A DNA stretch of 64,000 bases from Amorphophallus konjac (GCA_022559845.1 CM040124.1:70579491-70643490); one strand, 5' to 3'; shown: positions 43,247-56,553, numbered from the stretch's first letter. A program made the numbers and translations. Notes: generated by a model from the letters alone, not told the origin.

Positions 43247-46200
43247 ATGGCGCCGAGGAGGAGTTCTCGCTCTCAGCAGGGGCAGTCGGCTGGAGGCCAG
43301 GAGATCCAGCAGGGGGTCCAGAGGGACCAGGAGGAGCATAGCAGAGTTCCGGGAGCTACCGAGGCCGCGGATGCTGCGAGGGCTCCGGGGGCCGAGGGTT
43401 TTCTCCGTGGCATGTACCATCTCATGGCTCAGCAGTTCGGCGGAGAGGCCGGTGAGGGCTCGTCAGTCAGGGGTGGGCCAGGCCGAGCAGTGAGGGATTT
43501 CATGCAGTTTCATCCACCTTACTTTAGCGGCCAGGCAGACCCTGATGCGGCTCGTGATTGGCTTGATGAGATGGAGCGGGTGTTCAGTTCTGCGAAGAGT
43601 GCTGTCGAGGACAGAGTGGTGTTGGCCTACAACCAGTTGCAGGGTACGGCTCGGAGGTGGTGGTCTTCCGAGTGGAAGACGTCCTTTCAGCTTCGTCCGC
43701 TTGAGCAGATCGAGTGGGATGACTTTGTCAGTGCTTTCGAGCGTACGTACTGTCCAGATATTGTTGCTACGCAGCGGATGCGGGAGTTTCTGGAGCTGGT
43801 GCAGGGTGACATGTCCGTGTTGCAGTACAGGGCCCGATTTGTCGAGCTGGGTCGGTACGCACCTCATATCATGGAGCATGAGAGGGTGAGGACGACGCAG
43901 TTTGTGCAGGGCTTGAGGCTGGAGCTGAGGCACCATCTGATCGCGAATGGGGCCACTGATCTCGAGACGGCGTCTCGTGTTGCGATTTCCTTGGAGATGG
44001 ATATGCAGAGGACTCGAGGACCGATCAGCCAGGGGCAGTCTGTGTCAGGTCGCAGCCAGCAGTCGGCTACTCAGCAGCAGGGTTTCTTTCAGTCTGCGTC
44101 GGGTGGTTCAGGAGTACCGGCATCGGCAGCTTCGGTGACAGGATCTGCGTCCTTTGGCACGAAGGTCAAAAAGTTCTTCAAGAAGGGGTTCGGCAAGAAG
44201 AAGTCCAAGGATCAGGGGCAGGCTTCATCGGGCAGTGTGCAGCAGCCGTTTCCTTTGCAGCGACAGGGATCGGTGGGTGGATCGCGAGGACCTTGTCCAC
44301 GGTGTAGTGGGACCCACCCAGGCAGGCAGTGCACGGCGCCGATCATCTGTTTTCGGTGTGACCAGCCAGGGCACATGGCGCGTGACTGTCCTCAGAGGCC
44401 GCCGCAGCAGCAGGTTTCCCAGCAGCAGCAGCAGCAGGGACAGTATCCGCCGCTACCCAGGTCAGCTAGTGTGGGAGGCAGGCAGAGAGCTCGTGGCCAG
44501 ATCACGCACTTGACCAGGGCAGAGGCAATGGCGTCGCAGCTCGTGGAAGGTACCGTTCAGATTTTGGGTTGTGCGGCTCGGGTTTTATTTGATTCTGGCG
44601 CGTCTCATTCGTTCATTTCGGAGGATTTCGCGTCGAGCGTCGAGGAGCCGGTGACCCAGTTGTCCTGTGATTTGGCTGTGGAGTTGCCTTCGGGTGACTT
44701 TATGGTCACTCCGTATTGCTTCGACCAGGTTCCGGTGTGGATCGATGGGCGGAGTATGCCAGGCAGGTTGTATGCGTTGCAGCTTCGGGATTACGACGTG
44801 ATTCTAGGCATGGATTGGCTCGAGACTCATGGAGCGGTGGTGGATTGTGGGATGAAGAGGGTCTACTTCCAACATCCGAGCAAGAGGACCTTCTATTTCC
44901 AAGGTATCCGTTCCGCCTCTTCTCGATTTCTTATCTCTGCTATTCGAGCCCGTCGATTGCTTGATTCAGGTTGTCAGGGTTTTCTCGCGTCTGTGGTTGT
45001 GTCTGACCGGATGGAGCCGAATGTCGAGGACATTGCGGTGGTGTGCGAGTTTCCCGATGTTTTTCCTGAGGAGTTGCCTGGATTACCTCCCCAGCGGGAG
45101 ATCGATTTCGTGATCGAGGTTGTACCTGGTACGGGACCTTTGGCGAAGGCTCCCTACCGTATGGCCCCCGCGGAGTTGAGGGAGTTGAGGGCGCAGTTGC
45201 AGGAACTGTTGGCCAAGGGGTACATTCGTCCGAGCTTTTCCCCTTGGGGTGCGCCCGTGTTGTTCGTGAAGAAGAAGGACGGTAGTCTGCGGCTATGCAT
45301 TGACTATCGGCAGCTGAATGACGTGACCATTAAGAACAAGTATCCGTTGCCGCGGATTGATGATTTGTTCGACCAGCTTCAGTCTGCGCGAGTGTTCTCG
45401 CGGATTGATTTGCGGTCCGGTTACTATCAGCTGAGAATTCGCGAGTCCGATGTGGAGAAGACTGCGTTCAGTACGAGGTACGGGCATTATGAGTTTCTGG
45501 TGATGCCGTTTGGGCTCACCAATGCCCCAGCAGCCTTCATGGACTTGATGCAGAGGGTGTTCCACCCGTATTTGGACCAGTTCGTGGTCATTTTCGTGGA
45601 TGACATCCTTGTTTATTCGCGGTCTGCTGAGGAGCATGCGTACCATTTGGGTGTGGTGCTGCAGACGTTGCGAGATCACCAGTTGTTTGCGAAGCTCAGC
45701 AAGTGCGAGTTTTGGCTCAGTGAGGTGCACTTTCTGGGGCACGTGATTTCTGGTGATGGCATTTCCGTGGATCCCGCCAAGGTCGAGGCTGTGATGCAAT
45801 GGCCGAGGCCGAGGTCGGTGACGGAGATCCGGAGTTTCTTGGGGCTTGCGGGTTATTATCGCCGGTTTATCCAGGATTTTTCCCGCATTGCGACCCCGAT
45901 GACGAGGCTCACGCGGAAGGATGTGCCTTTCGTCTGGTCCGAGGAGTGTGAGCAGAGCTTTAGGGAACTGAAGAGATTGCTCACCTCGGCTCCGGTGTTG
46001 GTTTTGCCTTCTGGATCGGGAGGTTTTGTGGTGTGTACAGATGCTTCCGGCGTCGGATTGGGTGCTGTTCTGATGCAGCATGGTAGAGTGGTGGCTTATG
46101 CATCTCGGCAGCTAAAGCCCCATGAGGAGAACTACCCTACCCATGACCTTGAGTTGGCGGCAGTGATCTTCGCGCTGAAGATCTGGAGGCATTATCTGTA

Positions 46201-47914
46201 CGGTGAGAAGTTCGAGGTGTTCACTGACCATCAGAGTTTGAGGTATGTGTTCTCGCAGAGAGATCTGAACCTCAGACAGAGGCGTTGGATGGAGTTCATG
46301 AAGGACTATGACTTCACCCTGTCTTATCAGCCGGGCAGGATGAATGTCGTCGCCGATGCCTTGAGTAGGAAGGTCGTGATCAGTACCTTGATGCTGAGGA
46401 AGTGGAGGCTCTGGGAACAGGTGCCCGAAGTATCTTTCAGGCTCAAGATTCCCCAGGAGCCAGGGTTGGCAGTGCTTGCGAGTCTGACTGTCACTCCTGC
46501 TATTCGTCGTCAGGTGACAGAGGCTCAGCATGCGGACCCTGAGTTGCCCCGGATTCTTGCGATGGCTGATGTGGAGCTCGGCGAGGACGGTGCTGCGAGG
46601 TTTCGTGGCAGGCTGTACGTCCCAGCGGAGGAGCAGGTTCGTCGTGCGGTGTTACGCGAGGCTCATGGGAGCAGGTACACTGTGCACCCGGGTGCGACGA
46701 AGATGTATCGGAACTTGCGGAGGCAGTTCTGGTGGCCTGGCATGAAGAGAGATGTGGCCGAGTTTGTGGCCAGGTGCCTGATCTGTCAGCAAGTGAAGGC
46801 AGAGCATCAGCGACCAGGCGGTACTCTCCAGCCCTTGGATGTTCCTGCTTGGAAGTGGGACCATGTGACCACGGATTTTGTGGTGGGGTTGCCCAGAACC
46901 CCGACTGGGCAGGACAGTATTTGGTTGCTGGTGGATCGGCTGACGAAGGTGACGCGGTTGCTACCGGTCAAAGTCAGCTGGAGCGTGCCTAAGTTGGCTC
47001 GTCTTTATGTGGAGCGGATCGTGCCGTTGCATGGGGTTCCCATTTCGATCGTGTCGGATCGGGATCCGCGCTTCACTTCTGGATTCTGGAGGAGTTTCCA
47101 GCGAGCTCTTGGCACGGAGTTGGCATTTAGCTCGGCGTATCATCCACAGTCAGATGGTCAGTCTGAGAGGACCATTCAGACTTTGGAGGACATGCTGAGA
47201 TCCTGCTGCCTGGAGTGGCAGGGGAGTTGGATTCATCACCTACCGTTAGTGGAGTTTGCCTATAACAACAGCTTTCATTCGAGCATCGGCATGGCTCCTT
47301 ATGAGGCATTGTATGGGCGTCCTTGTCGGACTCCACTTGATTGGTTTGAGGTGGGTGAGCGTGTTTTGACGGGACCGGAATTGGTGCAGCAATGTGTGGA
47401 TGTTGTGCACCTGGTTCGTCAGAACATGTTGGCGGCCCAGAGTCGGCAGAAGAGCTATGCTGACCGTAGGCGGCAGCCCCTCGAGTTCGCCGTGGGCGAT
47501 CATGTGTTCTTGAGAGTTTCTCCGATGAAGGGGGTGATGCGGTTTGGACGGCGTGGGAAGCTGAGTCCCCGCTATATTGGTCCTTTCGCGATTGTGGAGC
47601 GCATCGGTGAGGTTGCTTACCGGTTGCAGTTACCCTCTGAGTTGGCGTCGGTGCATGACGTGTTCCACGTCTCTATGTTGCGGAAGTATATGCCCGATGA
47701 CTCTCATGTGCTCGAGTTTTCCGTTTGGCCTGAGGTGACTCCAGATCTTTCTCTCCCAGAGTTTCCGATCCGCGTGGAGGATAGGCGAGAGCAGCGCCTG
47801 CGGAACAAGGTTATTCCCTTGGTCAAGGTCGTGTGGCAACGACACTCTGGTGGTGAGGCTTCGTGGGAACGTGAGGACGAGATGCGTCAGCAGTTCCCGT
47901 ATCTGTTTGAGTGA
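43247..47914 (+). CDS. gag-pol: Chromovirus gag-pol polyprotein, intact
   Basis: A single frame of 1555 codons. Gag domain about residues 80-260, Gln/Ser-rich and Lys-rich linker, CX2CX4HX4C knuckle at 368-381 ([14 protein letters not shown]). Protease [10 protein letters not shown] with Asp449. RT with LCIDYRQLN at 683 and active site FVDD at 783-786. RNase H begins with TDASG (Asp932) and ends VADALSRK. Integrase has zinc ligands His1140, His1147, Cys1177 and Cys1180, and Asp1210, Asp1271, Glu1307 as DD35E. The tail has [23 protein letters not shown] and a chromodomain-like end ([20 protein letters not shown]), thought to guide insertion into heterochromatin. The ATG at 43247 is 150 bp after the PBS. 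No disabling change is visible, so it is a good candidate for a complete, possibly active element. Confidence 0.96.
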   Translation: MAPRRSSRSQQGQSAGGQEIQQGVQRDQEEHSRVPGATEAADAARAPGAEGFLRGMYHLMAQQFGGEAGEGSSVRGGPGRAVRDFMQFHPPYFSGQADPDAARDWLDEMERVFSSAKSAVEDRVVLAYNQLQGTARRWWSSEWKTSFQLRPLEQIEWDDFVSAFERTYCPDIVATQRMREFLELVQGDMSVLQYRARFVELGRYAPHIMEHERVRTTQFVQGLRLELRHHLIANGATDLETASRVAISLEMDMQRTRGPISQGQSVSGRSQQSATQQQGFFQSASGGSGVPASAASVTGSASFGTKVKKFFKKGFGKKKSKDQGQASSGSVQQPFPLQRQGSVGGSRGPCPRCSGTHPGRQCTAPIICFRCDQPGHMARDCPQRPPQQQVSQQQQQQGQYPPLPRSASVGGRQRARGQITHLTRAEAMASQLVEGTVQILGCAARVLFDSGASHSFISEDFASSVEEPVTQLSCDLAVELPSGDFMVTPYCFDQVPVWIDGRSMPGRLYALQLRDYDVILGMDWLETHGAVVDCGMKRVYFQHPSKRTFYFQGIRSASSRFLISAIRARRLLDSGCQGFLASVVVSDRMEPNVEDIAVVCEFPDVFPEELPGLPPQREIDFVIEVVPGTGPLAKAPYRMAPAELRELRAQLQELLAKGYIRPSFSPWGAPVLFVKKKDGSLRLCIDYRQLNDVTIKNKYPLPRIDDLFDQLQSARVFSRIDLRSGYYQLRIRESDVEKTAFSTRYGHYEFLVMPFGLTNAPAAFMDLMQRVFHPYLDQFVVIFVDDILVYSRSAEEHAYHLGVVLQTLRDHQLFAKLSKCEFWLSEVHFLGHVISGDGISVDPAKVEAVMQWPRPRSVTEIRSFLGLAGYYRRFIQDFSRIATPMTRLTRKDVPFVWSEECEQSFRELKRLLTSAPVLVLPSGSGGFVVCTDASGVGLGAVLMQHGRVVAYASRQLKPHEENYPTHDLELAAVIFALKIWRHYLYGEKFEVFTDHQSLRYVFSQRDLNLRQRRWMEFMKDYDFTLSYQPGRMNVVADALSRKVVISTLMLRKWRLWEQVPEVSFRLKIPQEPGLAVLASLTVTPAIRRQVTEAQHADPELPRILAMADVELGEDGAARFRGRLYVPAEEQVRRAVLREAHGSRYTVHPGATKMYRNLRRQFWWPGMKRDVAEFVARCLICQQVKAEHQRPGGTLQPLDVPAWKWDHVTTDFVVGLPRTPTGQDSIWLLVDRLTKVTRLLPVKVSWSVPKLARLYVERIVPLHGVPISIVSDRDPRFTSGFWRSFQRALGTELAFSSAYHPQSDGQSERTIQTLEDMLRSCCLEWQGSWIHHLPLVEFAYNNSFHSSIGMAPYEALYGRPCRTPLDWFEVGERVLTGPELVQQCVDVVHLVRQNMLAAQSRQKSYADRRRQPLEFAVGDHVFLRVSPMKGVMRFGRRGKLSPRYIGPFAIVERIGEVAYRLQLPSELASVHDVFHVSMLRKYMPDDSHVLEFSVWPEVTPDLSLPEFPIRVEDRREQRLRNKVIPLVKVVWQRHSGGEASWEREDEMRQQFPYLFE

Positions 47915-47968
47915 GTCTTCCTCTTCTTTCCCCTTGGGTTGTTCTCAATTTCGAGGACGAAATTCCTT

Positions 47969-47981
47969 AAGGGGGGAGGGC
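47969..47981 (+). other. Polypurine tract of the chromovirus
   Basis: AAGGGGGGAGGGC directly upstream of the 3' LTR. Confidence 0.9.
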
Positions 47982-50617
47982 TGTAATATCCCGGACCTTT
48001 CGGATCCTTCTTCGTGGGTCCCGGATCTAGTTTTCGGAGTGTCCGGCTCCGTTGTGTCCGAAATTTCGTTTCGGACATCTTTCGTGTTCGGATCGGCGCG
48101 ATCCGGAGTCGTTTCGGAGGCCCGGAGGCGTTCCGTGGCTTTTTCCGCGCGTGTTTTCCGATTTCCGGTGTGTGTTTCGGCTTTTTCTTCGGACGCTCGC
48201 TGCGGGCGAACCGGGCAGTTCCCCGAGGCACGAGTGGTACCGTTGCGATCGGTGCGTTCCGAGGATTCCGGAAATGTATTTTTCTAATTTTCGGTATTTT
48301 TCCGAAAAATCGGATTTTCTATATATTCCCATTTTCTTTTCTTTTCTTTTTCTTCTTTTCTCTCTTCTTCTTCCTCCTTCCTCCTCCACCGTGTCTCCCT
48401 CCTCTCCCTCTCTTCCTCCCGTTGGCCACGGCGAGCTCCCCGTCCGGCTGCAGACGGCGGCGGGGCGACGGCGCGGTGACGTGGGCGGCGGCGAGGCGAT
48501 CGTGCGGGCATACGGCGAGCGTGGGAGGCGTGGAGAGGCGAGATTCTAGCGGCGTTCTTCGCGACTTCGAGCTCGGATCGGAGCGTTTCGTCGCGGACCG
48601 GAGGTAGGGTGACGTTCCTTAGCCTCATGTCTTCCTTCCCCGTGAGTTTCAGCTCGAGACGAGGTCGAGAGGGGTTTATTTTGAGCCGGGAAGGGTCGAT
48701 CATGCCGCGGGGTGAGTTCGTCCGATCCATCGTTTTGAGCCCCGATTTCACGGTTTAAGGGCGTAGGAGCATGCTAGGGGGCTTGGGGGTTCTTCTCTCG
48801 CCATTTCCCCCTCCGTGGGGTTTGTTTTGAGGCCGATTGGGCGATTCCGGTGAGGTTCGCCATTTTCTCGCCGGTGAGCGATGTGCGGTCGAACCAGTGG
48901 CCGCACAACCCCTATGCGGTTCCGTTCGGACCGTTCATCGGCTCGGCGCGCTTTGGGTGAGGCTTGGCGCGCAGTGGGCTTGAGCGGTCTATCGTGGGAC
49001 CGCATATCCTAATGTGCGGCCCCACAGCTACCGCCCAACCCCAAGGGTTTTGACCGTTGGTTGTGACCGTTGTGCAGTGCTCTGGGATGTGCGGCCAGGA
49101 GCTGACCGCATAACCCCTTGCACGGCCAGGTGCTGGCCGTACATCCCCTAGCGCTATGGTTGGATGTGCGGTCTGGCCCTGACCGCACAACACCTGAACG
49201 GCTAAGCCGTAGCCGCCCTTCCCCAAGTGCGGCTAAGGACTAACCGTCCAGGCTTTTTACCGTTGGGAGACGAGCGGCCAGGAGGTGACCGTTCCTCACC
49301 CACGTGCGGTCAAGAGTTGGCCGCACATCTGTTTGAACGGTCCTGTGTTGGCCGTTTATCTGTCGTTTGGACCCTGGGTGGAACGGTCCTGATATGACCG
49401 TTCTAATCCTTGTGCGGTCCCTGTGTGACCGTACTTCCGTGAGCGGCCCAGTGTGGACCGTTCAAGGGTACGGGTTGCGTCGGTGTGTCTCTCGTCGTAC
49501 AGAGTGTACCGGGAGATGTTGTTGTCAGCTGGTCACCGTGCGTCGGTGTTGGTACAAGGAGCGTTCCTCGTACCTGCAGTTGCACCGTTGTTTTCCGAGA
49601 CTTGAGAGTCTACTCCTTCTGTGACCCTCCACTAGTCGTAGCCTACTAGTACGCGTGTGCTAGTCGCACCAGGGAGTGGTGTACGGGCTGACCTTTAGAG
49701 ACGGTTTGTGGACCGGTTACCGTTGGGCCCCACGTCTTGCAGCCAGAGTCCGGCTGAGGGGAAAACCGGTCAGAGGGCCAGACCAGGGACGCGCGGTCTG
49801 TGTGTGCACACGTGGTTGGGGGCGGTTGGACCCACGTCGACGGGCGTGACCCCAGCTAGTCACTTGTTGTAGTTACTTGTACGGTGTTTGCGCCTCGGGT
49901 AGGACCTACCATGTCAGGCGGTTCACCTGCGGTGCGGTGTAAGACGTCAGGGGACGCTACCGGCTGTGCTTCTAGTGGGTGGTACTCCTGTTGAGTACGG
50001 AGTGTCAGACTGTCAGTCGTGTGTTTCCGACCTTCGGGTTTTGACGGTTCGACCGTTGAGTTTCGGTCTTCTCGTACCGTGGCACGTGTGTCGGTTTGCG
50101 TGCCGTTAGGGTCTAGTTCTGTAGAGTACAGGGCTTTCCTTTCCGAGGTACCTTCCTACCGCTAGAGTAGTGGTTTCTCGTTTTACGAGGTAGGGTTCGA
50201 GTGATCCCTACTGAGTCTTGTTCCGAGACTCATTCCCTGCGTGTTTTCACCGTGTTTCAGGTGAGGCGCCACCTTCGGGGAGCGTGTCAGGAGCGCAGCG
50301 GAAGCGTGGTGCGGGTGCCCAGAGGTAGTGCCAGAGGTCAGAGCCGGGGGATGCCCCGTGTAGCTGTACTTTTCTTTCTTGTCACTGTACTAGTCGTGGA
50401 CTACTGTTGCTGTTGTTGTTATTTTATTGTGGACCATGTAAAATGTTAATTCATTTCCTGCTTAATATCATAACTGTTTAATTTCTGCAATTATTTGTGA
50501 TGCTTGTGTAGTTTCCACACCATCCTTTTAACCCTTCCGAGTCTTCGGGCTCGTGGGTGGCGGTGCGAGTCTCGGGTTATCGGGCCTTCCCGGTAATCGG
50601 ATTCTCGGGTCGTTACA
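47982..50617 (+). repeat. 3' LTR of the chromovirus
   Basis: 2636 bp with the same ends as the 5' LTR. The block at about 48361-48510 is strongly different from its counterpart, while the sequence on both sides is almost identical. It holds the hairpin array at 48885-49470. Confidence 0.95.
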
Positions 50618-50621
50618 CTTC
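50618..50621. repeat. Right target-site duplication of the chromovirus (CTTC)
   Basis: CTTC follows CGTTACA. Partner at 40433-40436. Confidence 0.75.
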
Positions 50622-51156
50622 CTCTGTGCGACCCTGCTTCGGCAGTCCGAAGACGAGCTGACTGCTGGTGATAGTGTGGACCGTTTAAGATGGGCGGCCC
50701 ACGTCAAACCTTCAGTGCCCTTAGCGTCTTGCCTCTTAAGTAGTCGTATCCACTCAGAGTTGTTGTCGCTGATCACAAAGAGTTGGTAGTTTGGCAGAGA
50801 GGAGATCTTCACGGCGCTCCTTTTTCCAGGTTGTTGCCAACTTGGAAGGTAGCCTTCCTCGTGTGAAAGGTGGTCTTCTCCTTGCTGTCCCTCTGTCACC
50901 TTTGTCACGGTCCACCCGAGCCAACTGGGTCGACCATCTCTTGTCCGAGCCAGTTTCTACGCGAGGCAGAGTCAGTGGCTGGATGCGAGAAGGTCAAGAC
51001 CGGGTCGGTCGGGCGATGGCCGTTTGCCGCGGTGCTAGATGGATTTTTTGCTTTTCACTATGTGATGTACTGGCAGTTGCCTTTCTGATGTACCAACAGT
51101 TATCTTAAATGAATGCAAAAAGGGGGTTTATTTTACCCGATTTGTCGATACAGTTT
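50622..51156. other. Tat element spacer between antisense ORF and pol, part two
   Basis: Non-coding continuation of 39835-40432 after removal of the chromovirus. I see no motif beyond a possible TTTTTCCAG/G acceptor near 50830 on the plus strand. Confidence 0.4.
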
Positions 51157-54034
51157 TCAGAAATAAAATCTGCGTACTGTGGTTGTGTTCCATGTCCGGG
51201 GAATGGGTTCCCCTTCCATTGTGGCTAACTTGTACGCACCTTTCCCGAGCGTCTCGATCACTCGGTAGGGGCCTTTCCAGTTGGGGGATAGCTTGCCCGC
51301 CACCTCCAGTGGTCGAGAGGCTTCGGTCTTCCTAAGGATGAAGTCCCCTGGTTGGAATTGTCTGCCTCGGACCTTGGTGTTGTAGTACCGAGTGAGGTGG
51401 CGCCGGTATTCCGTAGCTCGGACGTTCGTGATCTCTCGGAGTTCGTCTGCCAGGTCGAGGTTCTCGAGCAACTTCTGCTCGTTTGCCTCGGGCGAAAAGC
51501 TGATCACTCGGAGAGACGGATTGGCGATCTCTAACGGAACGACGACTTCAGTGCCATATACCAGCTGAAAAGGGGTCTCACCGGTTGCCGCCGTGGGGGT
51601 CGTTCGGTGCGACCATAGTACGCTAGGCAGTTCCTCGAGCCAGCTACCCTTAGCCTTGCCGAGTCTGGTTTTTATGCCCTTCAAGATGGTCTTGTTGGCA
51701 TTTTCAACCAGCCCGTTGGCCTGAGGGTGGGCGACCGAAGTGAAGTGGTTGCGGATATTTAGGTCGGCGCATCTGTCTCGGAAGTACCGAGAGTCGAATT
51801 GCCGCCCGTTATCGCTCACTATCACTCGGGGGATGCCAAAGCGACAGATGATCGATTTCCATACGAAGCCCTAGATGACTGTCTCGGTGATCATTGCCAT
51901 TGCTTCAGCCTCGATCCACTTGGTGAAGTAGTCGATGGCGATGATGATGAACTTGTTCTGGGATTGAGCCGTTGGGAACGGCCCAAGGATGTCGATCCCC
52001 CACCGAGCGAAAGGGTAGGGCTCGGTAAGGGTGACAAGTTCCGTGGCCGGCTGATGGACCAAATGGTCGAACCGCTGGCAACGGTCGCAATGTTGTACGT
52101 AAGCCGTGCAGTCACGCTGCAGGGTCGGCCACCAGTACCCTTGCCTTAGCAGGATTCTGGCCAGCGACCGACCTCCTGAATGTGCTCCGCACAGGCCTTG
52201 ATGAATCTCTTCAACAGCTTGGCTTGCTTCGTCGGGACCGAGACACTTCAGAAGGGGCCCGGAGAACGATCTTCGGTAGAGAGCGTTGTCGAGGATGACG
52301 AAGCACCGAGCTTGGTATTTCATTCGGCGGGCTTCCCGAGGGTCGGAGGGCTCCTGGGAGTCCCGTAGCCAGGACAGGTAGGGGGAGCGCCAGTCGCCGG
52401 GAGTGGCCGAGTCAATGGCGAGGAGCTCCGAGTCTATGCTCGGGCGCTCTAGCTCTTCTAGGAGGACCGATCGTGTACCTTCCGGGGAGAGGGCGTCCGC
52501 CCGAGAGTTTTGCTCCCGAGCTATTCGGACTACCTCGAACTCCTCGAACTGCTGGGCCAGGCTCCGGACCAACTGAGGTATTTGATCATAGGTGCCTCTC
52601 GAGCTTCGTACTCGCCATTGACCTGGCTTGCAACTAGCTGGGAGTCGGTGTGGATCCTAACTCGCTCGGCCCCCAACCGTCGGGCCATGCGGGCTCCCGA
52701 GATAAGGGCCTCGTACTCGGAAGCATTGTTGGACGCCAGAAAGTTGAACTTTAGGGCGTACTGCAACTCTATTCCTTCGGGGACCTTAGGAGGATCCCTG
52801 CGCCGCTACCGACCGAGTTGGACGATCCATCGACGAACAGCTCCCAGGTTGGCCCGGTTGCTGTCGGAGGCCTGTCCTCGACCGGAACGGTGCTCTCGGC
52901 GATGAAGTCGGCGAGTGCTTGTCCTTTGATAGCTGATCGCGGCCGATACGAGATGTCGTAGGCCCCGAGCATGATGGCCCATTTGACAAGTCGCCCCGAG
53001 GCTTCGGGGTGGGCCAGAATCTTCTTCAGTGGCTCGCCGGTTAGCACGGTGATGGGATGCCCCTGGAAGTAGGGTCGGAGGCGCTTTGCGGAGGTAACCA
53101 ACGCTAGCACGAGTTTCTCGGTTGCGGGGTACCTCGCTCGGCCTCGCTGAGCACCTTGCTGGTGTAGTAGACCGGCCTCTCGACTCCCGAGTCATTCTGA
53201 CTAGGACCGAGCTGACCGTTGATGGCGTCGCCGAGAGATAGAGCAACAAGACCTCGCCCGGGACGGGCTTCGAAAGCACCGGGGGCGAAGCCAGGAACTC
53301 TTTGAGCTCGGCGAACGCTGTTTGGCATTCCCCATCCCATGCGAACGTAGCAGATGCTATCTTGGGCCCCCTCATCAGCTTGAAGAAGGGCAAGCATCGT
53401 TCGGCCGCACGGGACAGGAAACGACTGAGAGCAGCGACACGCCCCGTCAGACGCTGGACGTCTTTAATTCACGTGGGCGGGCGCATGTCCAGGATGGCCT
53501 GGACCTTGTCGGGGTTGGCTTCGATCCCTCGCTGAGTGACCAGGAAACCCAGGAACTTCCCGGATCTCACTCCGAAGGCGCACTTGGCGGGGTTGAGCTT
53601 CATGCAATACTTCAGGAGGGTGCCGAAAGTCTCGGCGAGGTCGGTGAAGTGGTCTTGGGCCCTCGGGGTCTTGACGAGCATGTCGTAGATGTAGGCCTCG
53701 ACGTTCCGACCTAACTATCCCTCGAACATGTGGTTGACCAGTCGCTGGTATGTGGCTCCAGCATTCTTCAATCTGAAGGGCATCCGGGTGTAGCAGTACA
53801 CGCCGTAGTCGGTGATGAAGGCGGTCCTCTCGACATCTTCAGGGCTCATTCGGATCTGATGATAACCCAAATAGGCATCCAGGAAACTAAGTATCTCGTT
53901 GCCCGAGGTTGAGTCAACCAGTTGGTCGATGCTCGGTAGCGGATAGCAGTCCTTGGGGGTGGCCTTGTTCAGATCGGTGAAGTCTACGCACATTCGCCAC
54001 TTGCCTGTAGTTTTCGGCATCAAGACGACATTGG
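51157..54034 (-). pseudogene. pol: Tat element pol: RT, two RNase H domains, integrase; broken
   Basis: RT entry WRMCVDFTDLNKA lies near 53980-54000. The active-site motif near 53670 reads YIYD instead of YVDD/YIDD, so the first catalytic Asp is lost, and a stop precedes it. The gypsy RNase H (53393 to 53000) is frameshifted. A second RNase H follows, with WELFVDGSSN, ASEYEALISGA and IHTDSQLV, split between 52840 and 52600; this extra domain defines Tat pol. The integrase zinc region (AHSGGRSLARIL, HCDRC), the first Asp (WGIDILGPF) and VSDNGRQF with HPQANGLVE come next. A stop lies between 51871 and 51825. The C-terminus ends WNTTTVRRFYF at 51157. No complete enzyme remains. Confidence 0.9.
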
Positions 54035-56553
54035 CTAGCCACGTTGGGTACAGGACCGGTCTGAAAAGACCAGTTTCTTGTCCCTTGGTGACCTGCGCCT
54101 TGATGATCGCCTGTTTCTCGGGCGCATGCTTCCTCTCCGCTGCTGTACGGGTCTCACGGTGGTGTCGAGGTTGAGCTTGTGCGTCACAGTTTCCTCTGGT
54201 ATACCAGGGAGTTGATCATCGGACCAAGCGAAGACCCGAACATACTCAGAAAGAAACTCCTTGTATTGCTGCTGTTCCTCTGGTGGTAGGTCGGCGCCGA
54301 TCCTTACTCCTAGGGCCGGGTCGTCGTTCAGGAATACCGTTAATAATTCGCCACCGGGCTCGGTGGTCACGGCTCTTCCTTCGACTCCCCTAGGGCCCTT
54401 ATCCTTCCCGTCCGGCCTTGAGGCTTCCACCGAGATATTGTAGCACCTTCTAGCCGTGGCCTGGTTACCTCGGACTTCCCCCAACCCATTTTTGGTGGGA
54501 AACTTCATTTTTTGGTGATAGGTAGATGGTACGGCCTTTATTCGGCTGAGAATTTTTCGGCCGAAAATGGCGTTGTACGCTATCATACCTTTAATCACTA
54601 TGAAGTCCACTATGACCGTAACGGTTTTGGGTGGGGTGCCGATAGTGACCGGCAGGCTTAGGGCTCCCTCGGGGTAGGTGGCCAGGCCATTAAACCCGCA
54701 AAGGGGCGTTCGGATCGGGCGGAGCTTGGATGGGTCTTCCCCCATCTTGAGAAAACAGTCATAAGATAATACATCGGGGGCGCTCCCATTATCAACCAAA
54801 ATCCTGTCTACATTACAGTGATTTATCGTGGCCGAGATAACTAGGGCATCGTCATGCGGGGTGCTCAGCCCTTCCAGGTCTTGGTCGGAGAAGACTATGA
54901 CCTGGGGCTCCATCTGCGGGCCTCTGGGGGGCTCTAAGGCTCGGCTGGCCCGCTCGGCATGACGTTTCCTTCCTCGGCTGGTGTCGCCGCCCGATGCCGC
55001 TCCTCCGGAGATGACGTTGATGTGGACCCCTCGGGGGGCGTTGTCGATCTCCTCTACGGCGTCTTGGTCTTCTTTGTGCCCGGTAGTGAACCGGGCTAGG
55101 TGCCCTAGACGGATGAGGCGCTCGATCTCGTCCTGGAGCTGATGGCAATCTCCGGTGTGGTGCCCGTGGTCGCCGTGGAACAGGCAATGCCTGTCCCGCT
55201 TGCGGTTCTTCGACCTCATTGGCTCGGGCTGGCGGAGAAGTCCCGAGTCTTTGATGTCTTCATAGATCTCGTAGACTGGTGCGGTCAAGGGGGTGTACTG
55301 CTCGTACTTTCTCTTGCGCTCTCCTTCTCGATCGCGCTTCTTACCCGAGCCAGGGTTTGGCTCGGAGGTCCGCTTTTTGTCCCCCTCCCGACCCGAGCCG
55401 GTTGCGTCTCGGCAGGCGCTGAGTACTTCTTCGCACTCGGCGTGGCGCAGTGCCAGAGTCACTAGCTCGGCAAGGGTCGAGGGAGGGTGGAGGACAAGCT
55501 CGCGGCGGAGATTCTCGTCCCGGGTGCCCCCGGTCAGTGCGGTTGTGGCTGAGGCCACATCCAGGCGGGGGATCCTGAGGGCTTCCGATTTAAATCGGTG
55601 GACGTAAGTCCGGAGCCTCTCCCCTTGCGCCTGTTTGAGAGCCAGGAGCCCCGCTACTGACCTTGGGGGGGCGCTACCGGTGAAACTCTCCTTGAAAATT
55701 CGCCCGAATTGCCTGAAGTCTCGAATGGACCCAGGGGCGAGGGCCCGGAACCATGCCTGAGCACCTTGGACCAGGGTGGCCGCGAAGGCTCGGCATTTGA
55801 TGGGATCCGGCGTTCCATGAAGGGTCACCAGGGCGTCGAAGCTATCGTAGTGGTCGGCTGGGTCGCCCTGGCCGTCGTAGAGCTTGAAGGTTGGAATGGA
55901 GGCTCTGGGAGAGACCTCTGCCTTCAAGATGTACTCGGAGAAAGGGGATTTCTCCTCGTCCTCTGGGAGAGAGGTCTTCTGCAGGGCGCGGAGGGCGCGC
56001 TCTTGCTCTGCGAACCGTCTCTCGAAATCTCGCAGCCGGAGGGACAGCTCTGGCTGCAGTCGCACCGTGGGGCTGGGGGGGGCGTCTTGGCGATCTCCCG
56101 GGGCACTAGTGCCCGGGCGCGGCGGCCTCGCCCCCTGCTTCCCTCTCCTCGGCGTGGAGGAAGCCTCTTGCTCCGCAGGCGGAGCATGCGAGGGTCCTCC
56201 GACGTCGTTGCGGAGGAGCTGTCGGCCGCGGAGGGTGAAGCGGCCTCCGGCGGTGTGCTGCGTCGCACTCCTTCGAGGGGGACTTCCTGACGGGGCGCGG
56301 GACCTTGTGTCCCGGGCCGCCTGGGCCCTCATGAGCTCCACGAGGACGTCCATCTTCTCACTGAGGGCCTGGAAGGCGTTGGCGCCACCGTCGAGGGGTG
56401 CCCCTGTCTCCGCCGGGGGGGTGGTGGCCTGTTGGTGGGGATGCTGGCGTTGGAGGGGGGGCTCTGCGAGACCCTAGGGGGGCGCCTCCCGCCGCCAGCC
56501 ACAGCCTTACCTGCCCCACCGGCGGATCTCCTCCCTGAGCTTCTTCTCACCAT
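54035..56553 (-). pseudogene. gag: Tat element gag-protease, frameshifted
   Basis: A 772-codon frame starts at 56353 (MDVLVELM) but is open further upstream (ALSEK, then a PPAETG-rich stretch). An in-frame start with basic text (MVRRSSGRR) lies at 56553 in another frame, so a frameshift in one of the C-runs near 56410-56475 probably separates them. From 56353: Pro/Arg-rich N-terminus, a coiled patch LRLRDFERRFAEQERALRAL, the gag domain (FDALVTLHGTPDPIKCRAFA, AWFRALAPGS), the knuckle-like CLFHGDHGHHTGDC at 390-403, and protease VDNGSAPDVL with Asp521. The end runs into a frameshift before RT (arginine-rich tail from about 54120). Confidence 0.88.

Larger units (their letters stand above)
40437..50617 (+). 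mobile_element. C: Tekay/Del-like chromovirus, structurally complete
   Basis: 10,181 bp: LTR 2646 bp, iMet PBS, one uninterrupted gag-pol frame, polypurine tract, LTR 2636 bp. Outside one short block the LTRs differ at about seven sites by eye, so it is the youngest insertion in the nest, consistent with its innermost position. A chromodomain-type tail and TGTAAT/TTACA LTR ends point to the Tekay/Del lineage. Likely autonomous when inserted. Confidence 0.93.
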
